From NCBI GenBank assembly GCA_013375455.1, contig JABXJT010000005.1, forward strand, positions 1-64,000: a DNA stretch of 64,000 nucleotides, given 5' to 3'. The notes under the pieces were generated by a model, which was not told the DNA's origin, made no database searches, and worked only from the letters and a program-made list of their open reading frames with translations. Both the position numbers and the translations under genes were made by a program. How positions within the stretch are numbered: position 1 is the first letter of the stretch; each line of letters starts with the position of its first letter. The stretch is from Candidatus Helarchaeota archaeon. Lineage in GTDB: Archaea; Asgardarchaeota; Lokiarchaeia; Helarchaeales; HEL-GB-A. Positions 8,482 to 17,824 of this stretch are shown piece by piece.

Positions 8482-11400
8482 TGAAAATGGATGTAGAGAA
8501 AAATATTTTAATTATCGGTGCTGGAGTAGCTGGGATTTCTGCCTCACTAGATCTTGCAGACCAAGGACATCGAGTGTATGTTGTAGAAAAGAACCCTTCA
8601 ATTGGAGGAGTGATGGCTCAATTAGATAAAACTTTTCCTACGTTAGATTGTTCTATCTGTATTCTCGCACCGAAAATGGTAGAATGTGCAAGACATGCTA
8701 ATATTGAACTAATGACATACTCAGAGGTTCAAGAAGTTACTCCTATTAGAAATGGAGAAGCTTTTAAAGTAAAAATCCTTCTTAAACCTCGCTATATTGA
8801 TGCATCAAAATGCACGTCATGCGGAACTTGTGCTTCAAAATGTCCATCGAAAAAGGCTCTATCAGAATTTGAAGTAGGATTAATAACAAGAACTGCTGCT
8901 CATATTCCGTTTCTTCAAGCTGTTCCTTCAGTATATCTAATAGATAAAGACAATTGTATATACTTTCAGAAAGGTAAATGTCGGGCTTGTGAGAAATTTT
9001 GTCCCTCTGAAGCCGTTGATTTTGAACAACAACCCCAAGAAATTGAAATTGAGGTTGCTAGTATTATTATATCTACGGGATTTAATCTCATGGATCCTAC
9101 AGCATTAAAAAATTATGGATATGGAAAATATGCGAATGTAGTTTCATCCCTAGAATATGAACGTATTATGTGTGCATCAGGTCCAACTAAAGGGGATATT
9201 ATTCGACGCTCAGATGATGATCATCCGCATAAAATGGCATTTATTCTTTGTGTCGGCTCTAGAAATGTTGGATTTAAGCCCTATTGCTCAAAAATTTGTT
9301 GTATGTACGCTACGAAAGAAGCAATAATGACCATGGAACATCATCCCGAGGCAGAGATTTTGGTATATTACAATGATTTACGAGCCATTGGAAAAGGTCA
9401 TGATGAGTTTATGGAAAGAGCGAAGGATGAATATAGAGTTAATTATATCAAAGGACTACCTAGTCATGTATTTGAAGATCCGGAAACAAAAGATTTAGTT
9501 GTTCGACATACTGATTTTGCAACGGGTGAAGTGAAATCTGAAAGGGTAAATATGGTTGTTCTTTTCCCAGCAGTCATCCCCAGTAAAGGTTTAAAGGAAC
9601 TTTGTGAATCATTAGATGTCGAACTGGATGAATATGGGTTTGTAAAAACAATATCTTCCACCAATTTCATCGAAACGAGTGTTCCTGGTATTTATACATG
9701 TGGATGTGCCCAAGGTCCAGAAGATATTTCGACTTCTGTAGCACAAGCAAGTGGTGCTGCAGCCAAGGCGGCAGGAAGAACTACTTTATTTAAAGCAGAA
9801 GAAATCAAAGAAGAAACTCCTGAAAAGGAAGTTTCACCAGAGGAACCTCCACGAATAGGTGTTTTCTTGTGTCATTGTGGCTCTAATATTGCTGGAGTGG
9901 TAGATATGGTTAAGTTGGAAGAAAATACTAAAACACTACCTGATGTCGTATATGTCGAAAGGAATCTTTACACGTGTTCAGAAGAATCTCAAATTAGTAT
10001 AAGGTCAGCAATTGAGGAACATGATTTAAATAGAGTTGTTATTGCATCCTGTACTCCTCGAACTCATCTTCCGCTATTTCAAGTTACTAGTCGCAAAGCA
10101 GGTCTTAATCCTTATCTTGTATCATTTGCAAGTATAAGAGAATTAGTAAGTTGGGTTCATATGAATGAACCTGAAAAGGCGACTGAAAAGGCGAATGATC
10201 AAGTTCAGATGGCAGTAGCCAGAGCTGCCTTATTAGAACCATTATATGATACCGAAGTTGATGTACTCCCTGCTGCATTAATTGTAGGGGGTGGAATCGC
10301 AGGAATGACCGCTGCTCTAGCTATAGCAAAGAAAGGGTTTAAAGTAAACCTTATTGAAAAAGAAGAAAATCTTGGCGGATTAGTCAAGAAATTAAATAAA
10401 ATTAATTTTGATGGTATAGATTCTAATGAAATGATGACCCCAATGATTCAGGCAATTAAAACGAATAAAAATATAGAAGTTTTTACTTCCACAACCTTAA
10501 AATCCGTAGATGGGGCTGTCGGAAATTTTGAAGTAACGATCACAAGTGATGGAACAGAAAAAGGTCTTAAAGTTGGGGTAATTCTCGTCGCCGTTGGAGC
10601 AGATGAATTCAAACCACAAGGGTATTATTCCTATAAAGAAAATGAGAATGTAATTACCAATTTAGAATTCAATGATTTAATTCGTAATAATCAATTAAAA
10701 GATGGCGAAACAACCGTTTTCATTCAATGCGTTGGTTCTCGGGAGAAGGAAGGTCGTCCTTATTGTTCATTGATTTGTTGTGCCAACTCAATTGAAAATG
10801 CTTTAACAATTAAAAGCTCATTGCCAAATTCTCAAGTTTTTATCCTCTATCGCGATATCAGAGTTTTTTATGAAGAGGAAGATTATTACAGGGAAGCTAG
10901 AGAAAAAGGTATTAATTTTATCAAATACGATCCTGAGGCACCTCCAAAAGTGGAATCAATCGGAGATAAATTATTAGTAAAAGTTTTTGATCAATTAAAG
11001 CAAATGGAGTTTGAACTATCTGCTGATAGATTTGTGCTAGCTACCCCCTTAATTGCATGGAAAGAGAACAAAAGTTTATCTGAGATGTTAAAGGTTCCAC
11101 TGGGGGCTAATGGATTCTTCTTCGAGGCACATCCAAAGTTACGACCTGTTGATTTCGCTACCGATGGAATATTTGTTTGTGGTACAGCACAAGGTCCCAA
11201 AAATATATCAGAATCTATTAGTCAGGCTCTTGGGGCGGCATCGAGAGCATTAATACCCTTAATGAGACATAAAGCTAATGTTATCGGGGCAACTGCTGAA
11301 ATAGACCTGGATCTATGTTCAGGATGCGGAATCTGTATAAAACTCTGTCCCTATAGTGCTATAACTAGAACTGAAGAAAATGAAATGATGATTAAAGAAG

Positions 11401-11516
11401 TATTATGTAAAGGTTGCGGAGTTTGTGGTGCTAGCTGCACCCAGAAAGCTATTTCAATTCGGCATTTTACCGATGACCAAATTTTATCTGAAATTATAGC
11501 TTTTGGAGAAGAATGA
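8478..11516 (+). CDS. hdrA: HdrA-type flavoprotein, second of three (1,012 aa)
   Basis: The same architecture as the first copy: IIGAGVAG (near 12), FPTLDCSIC (near 53-61), CTSCGTCASKC (near 112), CRACEKFC (near 166), LCHCGSN (near 462), CTPRTHLP (near 523), a second FAD module with VGGGIAG (near 601), and C-terminal CSGCGICIKLC and CKGCGVCGASC. In place of the Pro after the last Cys group it has SCTQKA. The two ATG codons at 8478/8481 and the one at 8487 are alternative starts; the first overlaps mvhD by four bases. It is clearly diverged from its neighbours along its length, so this is an old paralogue rather than a recent copy. It presumably forms its own HdrA-MvhD unit within a larger assembly. 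Confidence 0.9.
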   Translation: MMKMDVEKNILIIGAGVAGISASLDLADQGHRVYVVEKNPSIGGVMAQLDKTFPTLDCSICILAPKMVECARHANIELMTYSEVQEVTPIRNGEAFKVKILLKPRYIDASKCTSCGTCASKCPSKKALSEFEVGLITRTAAHIPFLQAVPSVYLIDKDNCIYFQKGKCRACEKFCPSEAVDFEQQPQEIEIEVASIIISTGFNLMDPTALKNYGYGKYANVVSSLEYERIMCASGPTKGDIIRRSDDDHPHKMAFILCVGSRNVGFKPYCSKICCMYATKEAIMTMEHHPEAEILVYYNDLRAIGKGHDEFMERAKDEYRVNYIKGLPSHVFEDPETKDLVVRHTDFATGEVKSERVNMVVLFPAVIPSKGLKELCESLDVELDEYGFVKTISSTNFIETSVPGIYTCGCAQGPEDISTSVAQASGAAAKAAGRTTLFKAEEIKEETPEKEVSPEEPPRIGVFLCHCGSNIAGVVDMVKLEENTKTLPDVVYVERNLYTCSEESQISIRSAIEEHDLNRVVIASCTPRTHLPLFQVTSRKAGLNPYLVSFASIRELVSWVHMNEPEKATEKANDQVQMAVARAALLEPLYDTEVDVLPAALIVGGGIAGMTAALAIAKKGFKVNLIEKEENLGGLVKKLNKINFDGIDSNEMMTPMIQAIKTNKNIEVFTSTTLKSVDGAVGNFEVTITSDGTEKGLKVGVILVAVGADEFKPQGYYSYKENENVITNLEFNDLIRNNQLKDGETTVFIQCVGSREKEGRPYCSLICCANSIENALTIKSSLPNSQVFILYRDIRVFYEEEDYYREAREKGINFIKYDPEAPPKVESIGDKLLVKVFDQLKQMEFELSADRFVLATPLIAWKENKSLSEMLKVPLGANGFFFEAHPKLRPVDFATDGIFVCGTAQGPKNISESISQALGAASRALIPLMRHKANVIGATAEIDLDLCSGCGICIKLCPYSAITRTEENEMMIKEVLCKGCGVCGASCTQKAISIRHFTDDQILSEIIAFGEE

Positions 11517-11549
11517 TATGCGCACCATTAATTTCTGGAGGAATGTAGC

Positions 11550-12317
11550 ATGAGCTTTGAACCAAAAATATTAGGAATTTTATGTAATTGGTGTTCTTAT
11601 GCAGGAGCTGATTTAGCAGGCGTGAGTAGAGTTCAATATCCTACCAATATCCGGGTAATTCGCGTAATGTGTAGTGGACGGGTCGACCCCATTTTTGTAA
11701 TTGAAGCATTAAAAAGAGGAATTGATGGGATCATCGTTATGGGGTGTCATTTAGGAGATTGCCATTACATAAGTGGCAATTATGAAGCTGAAATGAAATA
11801 TAATCTTATAGAAAAATTATTAGAATTAGTTCATTTATCTGATCGTGTGCGTCTTGAATGGGTCTCTGCGTCGGAAGGGGTCAGATTTGGAAAGGTTGTC
11901 ACAGAATTTACAGAGCATATTAAAACTCTTGGTCCTTCACCATTGAAGCAGGCAAGCCCAGATTCAGAATTAGTATTGAATCTTAATGCTTTAGGGAGAG
12001 CTGCTGTGGATGATAGGCTTAGAGCTCTTGTAGCCCGTAAAAGACTGATAACCCTAGACCATAATGTTTATGATAAAAAGATTCCCCTTGAAGAATTTGA
12101 ATCCATCCAAAATCAAGCTATTTTTGATGAATTTATACGTCAAAAAGCATATCTTCTCTTGCAATCCGAGCCGCTTTCGGTTAAAGATCTAGCTGGTCGC
12201 CTTGAAATTGATGCATATAAAGTTTTAAAACATGTCATAACCCTTCGACAGAGAGGTAGTGTTGCCCTTGATAGGATTGAAGGTGTGACCCCATATTATT
12301 TTGCCATAACAGTGTGA
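11550..12317 (+). CDS. mvhD: MvhD-type subunit fused to a C-terminal winged-helix-like domain
   Basis: Residues 1-135 are a standard MvhD domain (LCNWCSYAGADLAG, VMCSGRVDP, MGCHLGDCHY). About 120 further residues follow, which the other two copies lack. The last part (near 190-255) looks like a small winged-helix DNA-binding fold: helix FIRQKAYLLLQSEPLSV, helix-turn-helix LAGRLEIDAYKVLKHVITL, then a wing RGSVALDR and ITPYYF-like strand. So an electron carrier is joined to a possible regulator or a structural adaptor. GGAGG lies seven bases before the ATG, the strongest ribosome site in the locus. The gap to hdrA is 33 bases, the longest junction between the hdrA/mvhD genes. The winged-helix reading is inference from pattern only. 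Confidence 0.85.
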   Translation: MSFEPKILGILCNWCSYAGADLAGVSRVQYPTNIRVIRVMCSGRVDPIFVIEALKRGIDGIIVMGCHLGDCHYISGNYEAEMKYNLIEKLLELVHLSDRVRLEWVSASEGVRFGKVVTEFTEHIKTLGPSPLKQASPDSELVLNLNALGRAAVDDRLRALVARKRLITLDHNVYDKKIPLEEFESIQNQAIFDEFIRQKAYLLLQSEPLSVKDLAGRLEIDAYKVLKHVITLRQRGSVALDRIEGVTPYYFAITV

Positions 12318-12318
12318 G

Positions 12319-15300
12319 ATGATAGTAATGGATAAAGTAGGTGCAGTTCTTGTTATTGGTGGAGGCATTGCTGGAACCCAAGCCTCCCTTGATTTAGCCG
12401 ATTCTGGTTTTAAAGTCTATCTTGCTGAACTTACTACCAGTATTGGTGGCGTCATGGCACAATTAGATAAGACATTTCCCACGAATGATTGCGCAATGTG
12501 CATTGTAAGCCCCAAGCTTGTTGCAGCGGGGCGGCATCATAACATTGACATTATCGCAAACGCTAAAATTACTGAATGTAGTGGCTCAGCTGGTAATTTT
12601 AATATTACTATGTTAAAACGATCATGTTATATCGATTGGGATAAATGTACTGGCTGTGGTGTTTGTGGACAATACTGTCCCATTGAGGCTATCGATAATT
12701 TTAACGAAGAGCTATCTAATTTGAAGGCAACTTCAGTTAAATATCCGCAGGCCGTGCCTCTCAAATATTCCATCGATATAAACAAATGCATCGGCTGTGG
12801 TGTTTGTGAGGGCGTTTGTAAAGCAGGCGCAATTGAATACACGCAAGAAGATCAAGAGATCAAATTAAATGTCGGTAGTGTAATTGTAGCTATTGGATTT
12901 GATGAATTTGAACCCGAAAATTTAGTTAATTATGGCTATGGTCAATTCCAAAACGTAGTGACAAGCATTCAATTTGAACGAATCTTAAGTGCGAGTGGTC
13001 CGTTTGGCGGACTGGTTTTACGCCCCTCTGATGGTGACATTCCTGAGAAATTGGCATTCCTTCAATGCGTCGGTTCCCGGGATTTGTCTCGCGGGAAGGA
13101 ATATTGTTCATCGGTGTGTTGCATGTACACCTGTAAAGAAGCCGTAATTGCAAAAGAGCATCAAAAACAGGTAAATCCAACAATTTTCTCGATGGATGTA
13201 AGATCTTATGGAAAAGATTTTGATAAATACATTGAGCGAGCTAAGGATGAATATGGAATTCGTTATGTGAGGCGGCGAGTCGCTTTCATAGAAGAAGATC
13301 CTGATACAAGAGACCTCTTATTGTATTATGAAGGTCCAGATGGGAAACTTGTTGAAGAAATATTCAACATGGTGGTTCTTGCCGTGGGGCTTAATCCGCC
13401 GAAACTGTCCAAGGAATTGGCTGAGGTGCTTCAAGTAGAACTTGATGAATATGGTTACGTGAGAAATGATTCCTTCAAACCCGTAGATACCAACCAACCT
13501 GGGATATACGTCTGCGGAGCATTTAATGCGCCGAAAGATATCCCTGAGACAGTGACGGAAGCAAGCGCAGCTGCTGGACGTGTAGACGCATTACTGGCAG
13601 AGGCAAAAGGAACCTTGATCACCGCGAAGGAATTACCACCCGAAAAATTTGTTCAAGGAGAAGCCCCTCGAATTGGATGCTTTATATGTCATTGTGGAAT
13701 CAATATCGGCGGCGTAGTCGACGTGCCTGCAGTCGTGGAATACGCAGCAACTCTTCCTAATGTCGTTCACGCTGCGCGGAATCTCTACACTTGCTCAGCA
13801 GATACTCAAGGTGTTATTAAGGACGAAATTGAGAAATTCGATTTAAATCGAGTGATTGTTGCGTCATGCACGCCAAGAACACACGAGCCGATGTTTCAAG
13901 GAACAATTCGAGAGGCTGGTTTGAACTCTTATCTTTTTGAGATGGCCAATATTCGGGATCAGTGCTCCTGGGTGCATATGCACGAGCCAGTAGCGGCTAC
14001 TGAAAAGGCGAAGGATCTCGTGCGAATGGCCGTGGCAAAGGCCAATAAAATTCAACCCCTCGAAAGAGTCAAGCTAAAAATGACTCAAAAAGCTCTTGTA
14101 ATAGGTGCTGGCGTTGCTGGAATGACTGCCGCCCTCGGTTTTGCCGAACAAGGCTATGAAACCTACATACTCGAAAAGGAAAAGGAACTTGGCGGATTCG
14201 CTAAAAATATCCATGAAACGCTTGAAGGGTATAATGTACAGACGTTTTTGAAAGAAATGATTGAGAAAGTGAAAAATCACGATAAGATTCAAGTTTATAC
14301 GGCCGCTGGTATCAAGTCGATAAACGGGTATATCGGTAACTTTGTTTCGACGATCGAACACGGTACGAACAAGGATTTAGCTGAATTAGAACACGGCGTT
14401 GTAGTGGTAGCAACGGGGGGACTACAATATACTCCGAAAGAATATTCCTATGGAACTGATCCTCGCGTATTAACCCAGAATGAATTGGAACAGCGGATCT
14501 TTTCTAATCCCCAACTCGAGAACGTAAAATCTATGGTCATGATTCAATGTGTTGGTTCCCGTGATGAGAAGCACCCCTATTGTTGCCGAATTGGTTGCGT
14601 GGAAGCGATAAAAAATGCCATTAAAGTTAAGGAGCTCAGTCCTGATACTGAAGTCACCATTCTCTTTCGGGACATTCGAACCTACGGTCTTAAGGAGAAA
14701 TATTATCGTCTTGCCCGTGAAAAAGGGGTGATGTTTGTTCTCTTCGATGAAAAGAAACCACCCGAACTCCAGAAAGATGCCAAAACAAAAAAATTGATAG
14801 TTAAAGTCGAATCTCCCGATAGTGGTATGCTTTCTCTTAGTCCAGATCTTTTAGTCTTGACTGCAGGCATCGTCTCTCTTGAACAGAATGAAGAACTTGC
14901 CCCGATGTTGAAAGTCCCCTTGAATGATGATGGCTTTTTCTTGGAAGCCCATATGAAATTACGTCCGGTAGATTTTGCAACCGAAGGCGTGTTTTTATGC
15001 GGGTTAGCGCATGCCCCTAAAGGAATTGAGGACAGCATCGCCCAAGCCCTAGCGACTGTTTCTCGGGCTACGACTTATCTTACTAAGGATGAAATTGAAG
15101 CCCAAGGAGTCGTTGCGGTTGTAAGACCATTAAGATGCACTGGGTGCGGGATGTGCGAGCTTGTTTGTCCTTATAATGCCATTTCCGTTCAAGAGGATGA
15201 GCGATTAGGAAAAATAGCCGTTGTTAATAGTGCTTTGTGTAAAGGATGCGGAACATGTTCTGCAAACTGCCGCTGCGGCGCAGTCGATTTATTAGGATTC

Positions 15301-15342
15301 ACGAATGAGCAATTATCATTAGTTATAAAAGCACGAGGTTGA
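12319..15342 (+). CDS. hdrA: HdrA-type flavoprotein, third of three (1,007 aa)
   Basis: The same layout again: VIGGGIAGTQ (near 13-22), FPTNDCAMC (near 54), CTGCGVCGQYC (near 110) and CIGCGVCEGVC (near 157), so the inserted ferredoxin here has two complete CxxCxxC groups where copies one and two have a degenerate second group. Then ICHCG (near 456), CTPRTHEP (near 517), a second FAD module (VIGAGVAG near 596), and C-terminal CTGCGMCELVC and CKGCGTCSANC. The start could be ATG at 12319 or at 12328, both just after the TGA of the previous gene. The gene uses more G/C-ending codons than the first hdrA. It is probably the copy that serves the Flox genes directly downstream. Confidence 0.9.
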   Translation: MIVMDKVGAVLVIGGGIAGTQASLDLADSGFKVYLAELTTSIGGVMAQLDKTFPTNDCAMCIVSPKLVAAGRHHNIDIIANAKITECSGSAGNFNITMLKRSCYIDWDKCTGCGVCGQYCPIEAIDNFNEELSNLKATSVKYPQAVPLKYSIDINKCIGCGVCEGVCKAGAIEYTQEDQEIKLNVGSVIVAIGFDEFEPENLVNYGYGQFQNVVTSIQFERILSASGPFGGLVLRPSDGDIPEKLAFLQCVGSRDLSRGKEYCSSVCCMYTCKEAVIAKEHQKQVNPTIFSMDVRSYGKDFDKYIERAKDEYGIRYVRRRVAFIEEDPDTRDLLLYYEGPDGKLVEEIFNMVVLAVGLNPPKLSKELAEVLQVELDEYGYVRNDSFKPVDTNQPGIYVCGAFNAPKDIPETVTEASAAAGRVDALLAEAKGTLITAKELPPEKFVQGEAPRIGCFICHCGINIGGVVDVPAVVEYAATLPNVVHAARNLYTCSADTQGVIKDEIEKFDLNRVIVASCTPRTHEPMFQGTIREAGLNSYLFEMANIRDQCSWVHMHEPVAATEKAKDLVRMAVAKANKIQPLERVKLKMTQKALVIGAGVAGMTAALGFAEQGYETYILEKEKELGGFAKNIHETLEGYNVQTFLKEMIEKVKNHDKIQVYTAAGIKSINGYIGNFVSTIEHGTNKDLAELEHGVVVVATGGLQYTPKEYSYGTDPRVLTQNELEQRIFSNPQLENVKSMVMIQCVGSRDEKHPYCCRIGCVEAIKNAIKVKELSPDTEVTILFRDIRTYGLKEKYYRLAREKGVMFVLFDEKKPPELQKDAKTKKLIVKVESPDSGMLSLSPDLLVLTAGIVSLEQNEELAPMLKVPLNDDGFFLEAHMKLRPVDFATEGVFLCGLAHAPKGIEDSIAQALATVSRATTYLTKDEIEAQGVVAVVRPLRCTGCGMCELVCPYNAISVQEDERLGKIAVVNSALCKGCGTCSANCRCGAVDLLGFTNEQLSLVIKARG

Positions 15343-15800
15343 GAAAAATGACGACAATTGAAGAAAAACCGGAATCAGCTGCGGATGAATCTTGGGAACC
15401 AAAAATTTTAGCATTTCTCTGTAATTGGTGTAGTTATGCAGGTGCTGATCTTGCCGGCGTGAGTAGGCTTCAATATCCTCCAAATATTCGGGTTGTTCGA
15501 GTTCCATGTTCCGGGAGAGTTAACCCATTTTATCTTCTAAAAGCGTTACAGACAGGTTGGGATGGAGTCCTCGTCTCTGGGTGCCATCCTGGAGATTGCC
15601 ACTATCTCGCTGGAAATCTCGTGGCGCGACGTCGATTTGCAATATTAAAAGATATCGTAGAGTTCATGGGCATTCCACCAGGCCGCCTAAACTTTTCATG
15701 GGTTTCTGCTGCAGAAGGAGAAAAATTTTCAAAAGTCGTGAAGACAGTCGTCGAGAGGGTGAAAAAATTAGGACCAATTAAAAAATTTGTCAAGAAGTGA
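15339..15800 (+). CDS. mvhD: MvhD/FloxD-type [2Fe-2S] subunit, third copy
   Basis: 153 residues with the family Cys blocks LCNWCSYAGADLAG, VPCSGRVNP and SGCHPGDCHYLAG. The third block has Pro where the other copies have Ile/Leu. The frame can start at TTG 15339, overlapping hdrA by four bases, but ATG at 15348 gives the more usual N-terminus. It overlaps the next gene by four bases (15797-15800). Because it is followed at once by the three Flox-like genes, this copy is the best candidate for FloxD, the bridge between the Flox module and HdrA. Pro-rich or DNA-binding extensions are absent. Confidence 0.9.
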   Translation: MRKMTTIEEKPESAADESWEPKILAFLCNWCSYAGADLAGVSRLQYPPNIRVVRVPCSGRVNPFYLLKALQTGWDGVLVSGCHPGDCHYLAGNLVARRRFAILKDIVEFMGIPPGRLNFSWVSAAEGEKFSKVVKTVVERVKKLGPIKKFVKK

Positions 15801-16783
15801 AGGTCATGGAAAAATTAGAAACTGAAATGCGAGAGATTGTAAAAAAATTCCTTGATGAAGGAAAAGTTGATTTAGTAATTGGTTACCAAAAAGGATCCTT
15901 ACCCCTTCGAACGACTCCTGCATTTATCAGGAAAGCTGAAGATGCCGATAAACTTGTCTGGAATTCTTATTGTGATTTGAATTTAGTCAAATTTCTCTTG
16001 AAACCGGAAATTAAAGACAAAAAAGTCGGAATCATTGTTAAAGGGTGCGATGCACGCTCCCTTGTTGTTATTCTTACGGAAGGACAAATTGAAAGAGATA
16101 AAGTCACGATCATTGGAATGCCTTGTTCAGGCATGATTGATAGAAAGAAAATCGAATCCGAAGTCGCACCGAAGGAGATCGTGGAGGCGAAGGTTACTAA
16201 TGGTGAAATTGATTTAAAAGGCCCAGCCTTAGTAGCAACTCTCGCTGAAGCAAAATATTATCAAACTTCGTGTCAGGTCTGTCAATATAATAATCCCCCA
16301 GTTTGTGATGTTTTAGTAGGTGGACAGCCGATTGAACTTAACATTAAGCCAGATGAGGACTGGGATGCTGTCCTTGGAGTGTTAGATGCGAACTCCCCAG
16401 ATGAGAAGTGGAAGTACTTCACGGAGATTCTTAAGGATTGTATAAAATGTTATGGTTGCCGTAATGCTTGTCCGCTTTGCTATTGCAAGGAGTGCTTCGT
16501 GGATCAAACCCAACCCCTCTGGTGTGGAAAAACCACGAATCTGTCTGATATTGTATTCTATCACTTGATCAGGGCCTTTCACGTGGCTGGACGATGTGTC
16601 GGGTGTGGCGCTTGCACGAGAGCGTGCCCGATGGGTATCGATTTACGCCTACTATCTAAGAAATTAGCGAAAATCGTGAAAGAGCGGTATGATTTCGTAA
16701 CAGGCTTAGATCTGGAAAAACCCGCACCCATGGCAACATATACGACGGAGGATGCAGAGGAATTCATTACAGAACCGGAATGA
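15797..16783 (+). CDS. FloxC-like iron-sulfur protein (FdhB/4Fe-4S dicluster)
   Basis: 328 residues. The N-terminal two-thirds has VKGCDARSL (near 86) and GMPCSGMID (near 112), the pattern seen in FdhB/sulfhydrogenase-type subunits, then CQVCQYNNPPVC (near 160). A four-Cys block CIKCYGCRNACPLCYCKEC (near 215-235) and a final CVGCGACTRACPMGID (near 265-280) hold further clusters. In bacterial floxCDBA-hdrABC loci proteins of this kind pass electrons between the NAD(P)H-oxidising FloxA and FloxD/HdrA. Start choice: the GTG-less ATG at 15797... the codon here is ATG-like only after MKV, so the second Met (15806) is an alternative. It overlaps mvhD upstream and is nine bases from the next gene. 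Confidence 0.8.
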   Translation: MKVMEKLETEMREIVKKFLDEGKVDLVIGYQKGSLPLRTTPAFIRKAEDADKLVWNSYCDLNLVKFLLKPEIKDKKVGIIVKGCDARSLVVILTEGQIERDKVTIIGMPCSGMIDRKKIESEVAPKEIVEAKVTNGEIDLKGPALVATLAEAKYYQTSCQVCQYNNPPVCDVLVGGQPIELNIKPDEDWDAVLGVLDANSPDEKWKYFTEILKDCIKCYGCRNACPLCYCKECFVDQTQPLWCGKTTNLSDIVFYHLIRAFHVAGRCVGCGACTRACPMGIDLRLLSKKLAKIVKERYDFVTGLDLEKPAPMATYTTEDAEEFITEPE

Positions 16784-16792
16784 GGGATGTAG

Positions 16793-17812
16793 ATGAAAGA
16801 AAAGATACTAGCTAAAGATCAACTCTCAAAATTCGTCGAAGCTTTAATGAAAAATAATACCATTTTTGCACCGAAGAAGCAGAATGGGTTCTTCGTCTTT
16901 GAAGAAGTTGCGAATCCTAGTGAAATCACCCTTGACTATGTGAACACAAAAATTCCTCCTAAAGCCATTTTCTTTCCGCAATCTGAAGTGTTGTTCAAGT
17001 ACAAAAAGACTGAGAGTGGCATAGAAATTATTGAACCGGAGACACTCCCAAACCAAATTATTTTCGGGATCCGGCCCTGCGATGCAAAGAGTTTTATCTT
17101 GCTTGATAAATTCTTAGCTGCTGGTAAGTTTCAAGATTCATATTATGAACGACGGCGCAAAAAGACAGCCTTAATCGGTCTTGCCTGTAATGAACCTAGG
17201 AGTACCTGTCTTTGCACGTCCGTAGGTGGAAGTCCCTTCAGTGAAGAAGGATTGGACGTCTTGTTAACTAATTTAGGCGATAAATATCTTGTTAAGAGTA
17301 TAAATGCCAAGGGTGACCAACTAATCGAACCCATGGGATGGTTGCAGGATGCCAGTGAAAAAAATATTTCTAATGCAACGGAACTCACTAAAAAAGCCTT
17401 GGCATCAATTCAAAAGGAAATATCGCTAGAGGGCATCGAACAACGATTGGAAGGATGTTTTGGTGACGAGGAGTTTTGGCTAGATTATGGCTTAAAATGT
17501 TTAGGCTGTGGGTCTTGTACCTTCCTATGTCCAACCTGTCATTGTTTTGATGTAGTTGATGAAGAACTTCCAGATGGCACTAGTGGGACAAGAGTTCGCT
17601 TGTGGGATACTTGCCAATTTCCACTCTTCACGCTTCACGGTTCAGGTCACAACCCTCGCCCCTCTGGTTTCGTTCGGATGCGCCATCGAATAAATCACAA
17701 GTTTAATTATTATCCTAAAGTGCTCCAGGAAATTGGGTGCGTGGGCTGTGGGCGCTGCATCTTCGGTTGCCCTGTCAATCTTGATTTTCGCACTGTTTTG
17801 GAGGCTAAATGA
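16793..17812 (+). CDS. FloxB-like iron-sulfur protein (sulfhydrogenase beta/AsrA type)
   Basis: 339 residues. Features seen are GIRPCDAKSF (near 93), LACNEPRSTCLCTS (near 130-144), then CLGCGSCTFLCPTCHCFDV (near 237-255) and CVGCGRCIFGCPVNLDFR near the C-terminus (near 318). This is the domain order of hydrogenase/sulfur-reductase beta subunits (HydB) and anaerobic sulfite reductase A, and of FloxB. The role is electron transfer between the FAD/NAD(P)H subunit and the rest of the complex. The ATG at 16793 follows GGGATG. Thirteen bases separate it from the FAD subunit gene. No catalytic metal centre other than Fe-S is visible. Confidence 0.82.
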   Translation: MKEKILAKDQLSKFVEALMKNNTIFAPKKQNGFFVFEEVANPSEITLDYVNTKIPPKAIFFPQSEVLFKYKKTESGIEIIEPETLPNQIIFGIRPCDAKSFILLDKFLAAGKFQDSYYERRRKKTALIGLACNEPRSTCLCTSVGGSPFSEEGLDVLLTNLGDKYLVKSINAKGDQLIEPMGWLQDASEKNISNATELTKKALASIQKEISLEGIEQRLEGCFGDEEFWLDYGLKCLGCGSCTFLCPTCHCFDVVDEELPDGTSGTRVRLWDTCQFPLFTLHGSGHNPRPSGFVRMRHRINHKFNYYPKVLQEIGCVGCGRCIFGCPVNLDFRTVLEAK

Positions 17813-17824
17813 GAAGGTGAGAAT

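Noticed and set aside
4973..15342. Selenocysteine in HdrA, as known in some archaea
   Set aside because: All three copies have a normal Cys codon in the DCSMC/DCSIC/DCAMC motif and no in-frame TGA.
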